DNA of 7,528 nucleotides from Prevotellaceae bacterium (GTDB lineage Bacteria > Bacteroidota > Bacteroidia > Bacteroidales > UBA932). The stretch covers positions 1 to 7,528 of the forward strand of contig JAITQP010000275.1 of the NCBI GenBank assembly GCA_031288885.1, read 5' to 3'. The position numbers and the translations under genes were made by a program. Positions 5,153-7,528 of this stretch are shown here, one piece after another (position 1 is the first letter of the stretch; every line of letters begins with the position of its first letter). The notes under the pieces were generated by a model. The model did not search any database, had not been told where the DNA came from, and was given only the letters and a program-made list of their open reading frames with translations.

Positions 5153-6811
5153 ATGCTGCAGTCGCTGATTATAGAAAACTACGCCTTGATAGATAAGCTG
5201 GAAATTAATTTCAGGGAGGGATTGAATATCGTTACCGGCGAGACCGGCGCGGGGAAGTCCATTTTGCTTGGCGCGATAGGCTTGCTCTTGGGTCAGCGTG
5301 CCGACGTTGCGGCGCTAAAGGACAAGGAGCGCAGCTGCGTGGTGGAGGGCGCGTTTGTGGATACAAACCGCGATGTGGAGCCGCTGTTTGCGGCAAACGA
5401 CCTTGACTTTAGCAGCAACGTTACCGTTCGCCGCGTAATCAGCCCCAACGGAAAGTCGCGCGCGTTTATCAACGACCAGCCCGTAACGCTGGCCGCGCTG
5501 AAGGATATTGGGGAAAGCTTGGTGGACGTCCACTCGCAGCACCAGAACATGCTGCTGCAGAGTGCGGCGTTTCAGCTCAAGGTGGTAGACCTGCTGGCCG
5601 ACAGCAAAAAGCTACAGGACGACTACAAAGCGGCGTTTGCCAAGCTGAGGCAGGTGGCGCGGCGGCTCTCCGAGCTGGAGGAGCAGGCGCGCCTCTCCCA
5701 AAAGGAGGTCGACTACCTCACCCACCTGTTCAACGAGCTAACGGCGGCGAGCCTGCAGGAGGGCGAGCAGGCGGACTTGGAGAATGAGCAGCAGCAGCTC
5801 ACCCACGCCGAGGAAATAAAGCTGACGTTTACGCGCGTGGCGGCCCTGCTCTCGTCGGAGGAAGCCTGCGCCACCAAAATGCTGCGCGAGGCGGGCGCAA
5901 TGCTCGAAAAAATGGGCGGCGTTTTTACGCGGGCTGAGCCGCTGGCGGAGCGCCTGCAAAGCAGCCTGATTGAGGTGCGAGACGTGGCGCGCGACGTAGA
6001 GGCTATTGCCGAAAGCACGGAGGTAAACGTGGAGCGCCTTGCGGAGGTAAACGAGCGCCTTGACCTGATTTACGCCCTGCAAAAGAAGCACCACGTGGGC
6101 ACGGTGGAGGAGCTGATTGCGGTGCGCGAGCAGCTGGGGCAAAAGGTGAGCTTGGTGGAGAATATGGACGAGCAGCTGGCGGCGCTGCGCAAGGAGCGCG
6201 ACGCCCTGAGCGATGAGGCAAAAAAGCTCGCGGAGGCGCTAAGCAAGGCGCGGCGCAAGGTTTTCCCCGCCGTTGAGTCGCACGTGGTGAACATGCTGCG
6301 GGAGCTGGGGATGCCCAGCGCCGCAATGCAGGTAGAGCACGTGGAGCTGCCGGAGCTGTCCGCCACCGGAAAGGATGAAATCCGATTCCTATTCTCGGCA
6401 AACAAGGGGATGCCGCCGCAGGACATTGCCCGCATTGCCTCGGGCGGCGAAATATCGAGGCTCATGCTAAGCCTCAAATCGCTGGTGGCGTGGACGGGCA
6501 ACCTCCCCACCATCATTTTTGACGAAATAGACACCGGCGTTTCGGGCGAAGTGGCCGACAGAATGGGGATAATTATAAGCGAGCTGGGAAAATCTATTCA
6601 GGTGGTCAACATTACCCACCTGCCGCAGATAGCCAGCAAGGGGCAAACGCACTTCCTTGTGTACAAGGTGGAGACAACCTCCGGCACCACCACCGCCATC
6701 CGGCAGCTGTCCGACAGCGAAAGGGTTACGGAGATAGCAAAAATGCTCAGCGGGCAGTCGCTCAGCGAAGCCGCCATTAAAAATGCAAAGGAGCTGCTGG
6801 GGAGGAATTAG
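5153..6811 (+). CDS. recN: DNA repair protein RecN
   Basis: RecN is an SMC-like ATPase that acts early in double-strand-break repair by holding DNA ends or sister duplexes together so that RecA can work. The 552-residue product has the usual RecN length and layout. An N-terminal ATPase half holds Walker A GETGAGKS (29-36) and the SQHQN motif (128-132). A short coiled-coil region rich in Glu, Gln, Leu and Ala spans about 150-380. The C-terminal ATPase half has the ABC signature SGGEISRLML (430-439), Walker B IIFDE (454-458, D457-E458) followed by IDTGVSG, and a switch histidine in NITHLPQIA. All nucleotide-binding residues are intact. The ATG at 5153 is 2 nt after the DUF4835 stop, suggesting translational coupling. 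The final AAT TAG codons form part of the first GAATTAG unit of the repeat array that follows. I see no LexA-type box, consistent with transcription from an upstream promoter. Confidence 0.97.
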   Translation: MLQSLIIENYALIDKLEINFREGLNIVTGETGAGKSILLGAIGLLLGQRADVAALKDKERSCVVEGAFVDTNRDVEPLFAANDLDFSSNVTVRRVISPNGKSRAFINDQPVTLAALKDIGESLVDVHSQHQNMLLQSAAFQLKVVDLLADSKKLQDDYKAAFAKLRQVARRLSELEEQARLSQKEVDYLTHLFNELTAASLQEGEQADLENEQQQLTHAEEIKLTFTRVAALLSSEEACATKMLREAGAMLEKMGGVFTRAEPLAERLQSSLIEVRDVARDVEAIAESTEVNVERLAEVNERLDLIYALQKKHHVGTVEELIAVREQLGQKVSLVENMDEQLAALRKERDALSDEAKKLAEALSKARRKVFPAVESHVVNMLRELGMPSAAMQVEHVELPELSATGKDEIRFLFSANKGMPPQDIARIASGGEISRLMLSLKSLVAWTGNLPTIIFDEIDTGVSGEVADRMGIIISELGKSIQVVNITHLPQIASKGQTHFLVYKVETTSGTTTAIRQLSDSERVTEIAKMLSGQSLSEAAIKNAKELLGRN

Positions 6812-6885
6812 GAATTACGAATTAGGAATTACGAATTAGGAATTAGGAATTACGAATTAGGAATTAGGAATTACGAATTAGGAAT
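6805..6885 (+). repeat. Heptamer tandem array GAATTA(C/G), long copy
   Basis: Eleven head-to-tail heptamers run from 6805 to 6881, with last bases G C G C G G C G G C G. A partial GAAT (6882-6885) then leads into GGCGTTGTTG. The array overlaps the last codon and stop of recN. Because seven is not a multiple of three, TAG occurs in all three plus-strand frames and TAA in all three minus-strand frames. It shares unit, order style and exit sequence with the array after coaBC. Confidence 0.95.
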
Positions 6886-6907
6886 GGCGTTGTTGTAGTA
6901 CTGTCTG

Positions 6908-6979
6908 CCCCCGTCCTCATCATTTCGCCAACCCCCGTCCATCATTCCGCCTACCCCCGTCACTCCGCCCACTCCCGTC
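6908..6979 (+). repeat. Degenerate CCCCCGTC tandem repeat
   Basis: CCCCCGTC occurs at 6908-6915, 6932-6939 and 6954-6961, and CTCCCGTC at 6972-6979, with start-to-start distances of 24, 22 and 18. The segments between them are related variants of CAT-CATT(T)CCGCC. This looks like a decaying tandem repeat and shortens from left to right. Confidence 0.7.
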
Positions 6980-7000
6980 ATTTCGAGCGTAGCGAGAAAT
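6980..7000. repeat. Imperfect palindrome, ATTTC/GAAAT type
   Basis: ATTTC (6980-6984) pairs with GAAAT (6996-7000) around GAGCGTAGCGA, whose inner GC pairs can also form. It is preceded by CGTC and is the sister of the palindrome at 7048-7069. Confidence 0.75.
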
Positions 7001-7047
7001 CTCCTCGCACACAGCCGTCCCGCCTGTTCCGTCGCACGCTTCGCGTC

Positions 7048-7069
7048 ATTGCGAGCGAAGCGAAGCAAT
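7048..7069. repeat. Imperfect palindrome, ATTGC/GCAAT type
   Basis: ATTGC (7048-7052) pairs with GCAAT (7065-7069) around GAGCGAAGCGAA. It has the same CGTC lead-in and GAGCG core as 6980-7000, but one stem base pair is changed on both sides (T-A to G-C). Confidence 0.75.
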
Positions 7070-7119
7070 CCAGAAATACGGGCAAGGCAATGCAAAGCGT
7101 GTATCCATGCGACGCGTAG

Positions 7120-7140
7120 GGGCGGGTTTCAAACCCACCC
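7120..7140. repeat. GGGCGGGTTT palindrome
   Basis: GGGTTT (7124-7129) and AAACCC (7131-7136) are inverted around a C. They are extended by GGG (7120-7122) and CCC (7138-7140) across a C-A mismatch. It follows GCGTAG, and together they resemble a dispersed intergenic repeat type I recall from several phyla. Confidence 0.7.
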
Positions 7141-7151
7141 ACGTATTTTCC

Positions 7152-7202
7152 AAAAAAAACAACCCTAACAGGGTTTTGAAAGCCTGTTAGGGTTGGATTT
7201 TT
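7152..7202. terminator. Bidirectional intrinsic terminator
   Basis: A perfect 13-bp inverted repeat, CAACCCTAACAGG (7160-7172) with CCTGTTAGGGTTG (7183-7195), encloses a 10-nt loop. On the minus strand the stem is followed by eight T (complement of the A-run 7152-7159). On the plus strand a T5 run (7198-7202) follows after two bases. It fits as the end of the minus-strand SUMF1-like gene, whose stop is about 50 nt before the stem, and could also stop read-through from recN. Confidence 0.88.
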
Positions 7203-7243
7203 GCATTAGCTTACAAAGGGTAGGAGGAGAGCCGTAGGAAAAG

Positions 7244-7528
7244 CTAAGGCAAAACCACGCGGAAGCCAAGGTCGTAGTCGCGGTAGTTGGGGTCGTCGTA
7301 GGTGCAGGCAGCAACGCGAGGCCAGCCACTGGCGACATCGCGGGTCCAGCTGCCGCCGCGCACCACGCGGTAAGCGCCGCTATTCTCGCTCTCCCAGCAC
7401 CACTCCCACACGTTGCCCGACATATCGTGAATACCCAATCCGTTCGGCTTCAGCAGCCCTACTGGGTGCGTAGTGCCGTTAGCAAAGGCCGGGCTGGGGT
7501 TTGTTGCGTTCCACCCCACCTCCTGAAG
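7244..7528 (-). CDS. Formylglycine-generating-enzyme-like (SUMF1 fold) protein, C-terminal part
   Basis: The frame is open to the right edge, so the N-terminus and true start lie outside the window; 94 residues and the TAG stop (7244-7246) are visible. The edge residues LQEVGWN belong to the family motif, so the in-frame GTG at 7517-7519 should not be taken as the start. Family hallmarks are THPVG, KPNGLGIHDMSGNVWEWCWE, YRVVRGGSW and the terminal LGFRVVLP. Proteins of this fold include true formylglycine-generating enzymes, which oxidise a sulfatase cysteine, but also EgtB- and PvdO-like enzymes and many uncharacterised or binding proteins. The two catalytic cysteines of true FGE lie shortly after GGS(Y/W). 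Here that segment reads TRDVASGWPRVAAC, with cysteine only at its far end, so sulfatase activation is unlikely. Substrate and location cannot be judged from the fragment. A strong terminator follows at 7152-7202. Confidence 0.88.
   Translation of the reverse strand, partial: LQEVGWNATNPSPAFANGTTHPVGLLKPNGLGIHDMSGNVWEWCWESENSGAYRVVRGGSWTRDVASGWPRVAACTYDDPNYRDYDLGFRVVLP

Larger units (their letters stand above)
6886..7151. other. Repeat-filled intergenic region after recN, no gene
   Basis: This region holds the shared exit sequence GGCGTTGTTG (6886-6895), degenerate C-rich repeats (6908-6979), two related palindromes (6980-7000 and 7048-7069) and a G/C-rich palindrome (7120-7140). A 74-codon minus-strand frame (6871-7095) is made entirely of these repeats and reads into the heptamer array, so I do not accept it as a gene. 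Motifs such as GTCATTGCGAGCGAAG resemble repeats I recall being scattered in many bacterial genomes. Confidence 0.75.

Noticed and set aside
6871..7095. Minus-strand frame of 74 codons after recN
   Set aside because: It is built from the GAGCG palindromes, the C-rich repeats and the heptamer array; it is a repeat-derived spurious frame.
3892..7140. CRISPR array
   Set aside because: The heptamers are contiguous without spacers, and the other repeats are palindromes of differing sequence with no regular spacing; no cas gene is present.

Overview
The window looks like chromosomal DNA from a member of the Bacteroidota, most likely the order Bacteroidales. Three things point there. The proteins read as Bacteroidota family members: a BamD-type lipoprotein with TPR-like helices, an Rpb6-like omega subunit, and a DUF4835/PorD protein found only in this phylum. 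Two promoters match the Bacteroidota consensus (TTTG, about 20 nt, TAnnTTTG). The gene order bamD - rpoZ - coaBC - DUF4835 - recN is, from memory, conserved in Bacteroidales. No 16S or other phylogenetic marker is present, so the genus is not resolved. The coding DNA is moderately GC-rich and the intergenic DNA is AT-rich or repeat-laden.

Layout. Positions 1-356 hold no gene I can support, but contain a perfect 37-nt palindrome and a strong promoter for trxB. trxB (357-1283, + strand) encodes thioredoxin reductase. A second consensus promoter (1303-1336) lies directly before bamD (1352-2161), followed by rpoZ (2255-2581). A hairpin separates rpoZ from coaBC (2685-3890). A 321-nt non-coding stretch (3891-4211) then holds a heptamer tandem array and a run of short hairpins. 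DUF4835/porD (4212-5150) and recN (5153-6811) follow, only 2 nt apart. From the last codons of recN to about 7200 there is a second repeat cluster: a longer copy of the same heptamer array, degenerate C-rich repeats, two related palindromes, a third palindrome and a bidirectional terminator. On the minus strand, the C-terminal 94 residues of a formylglycine-generating-enzyme-like (SUMF1 fold) protein run off the right edge.

How the genes fit together. This is a housekeeping block: redox balance (TrxB), outer-membrane protein assembly (BamD), transcription (omega), coenzyme A synthesis (CoaBC), a protein linked to type IX secretion or gliding (DUF4835/PorD) and DNA repair (RecN). The genes share direction and position rather than one pathway. 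bamD-rpoZ, and probably coaBC onward, may be co-transcribed, with the repeat cluster splitting coaBC from porD-recN.

I found no clear new multi-gene system. The most unusual content is the intergenic repeat architecture. Two loci start with the same GAATTA(C/G) heptamer array and share the same exit sequence, yet carry different palindrome sets. Several palindromes have stems that change on both sides while loop and core stay fixed. A CoaBC active-site substitution and a SUMF1-like protein without catalytic cysteines are secondary points of interest.
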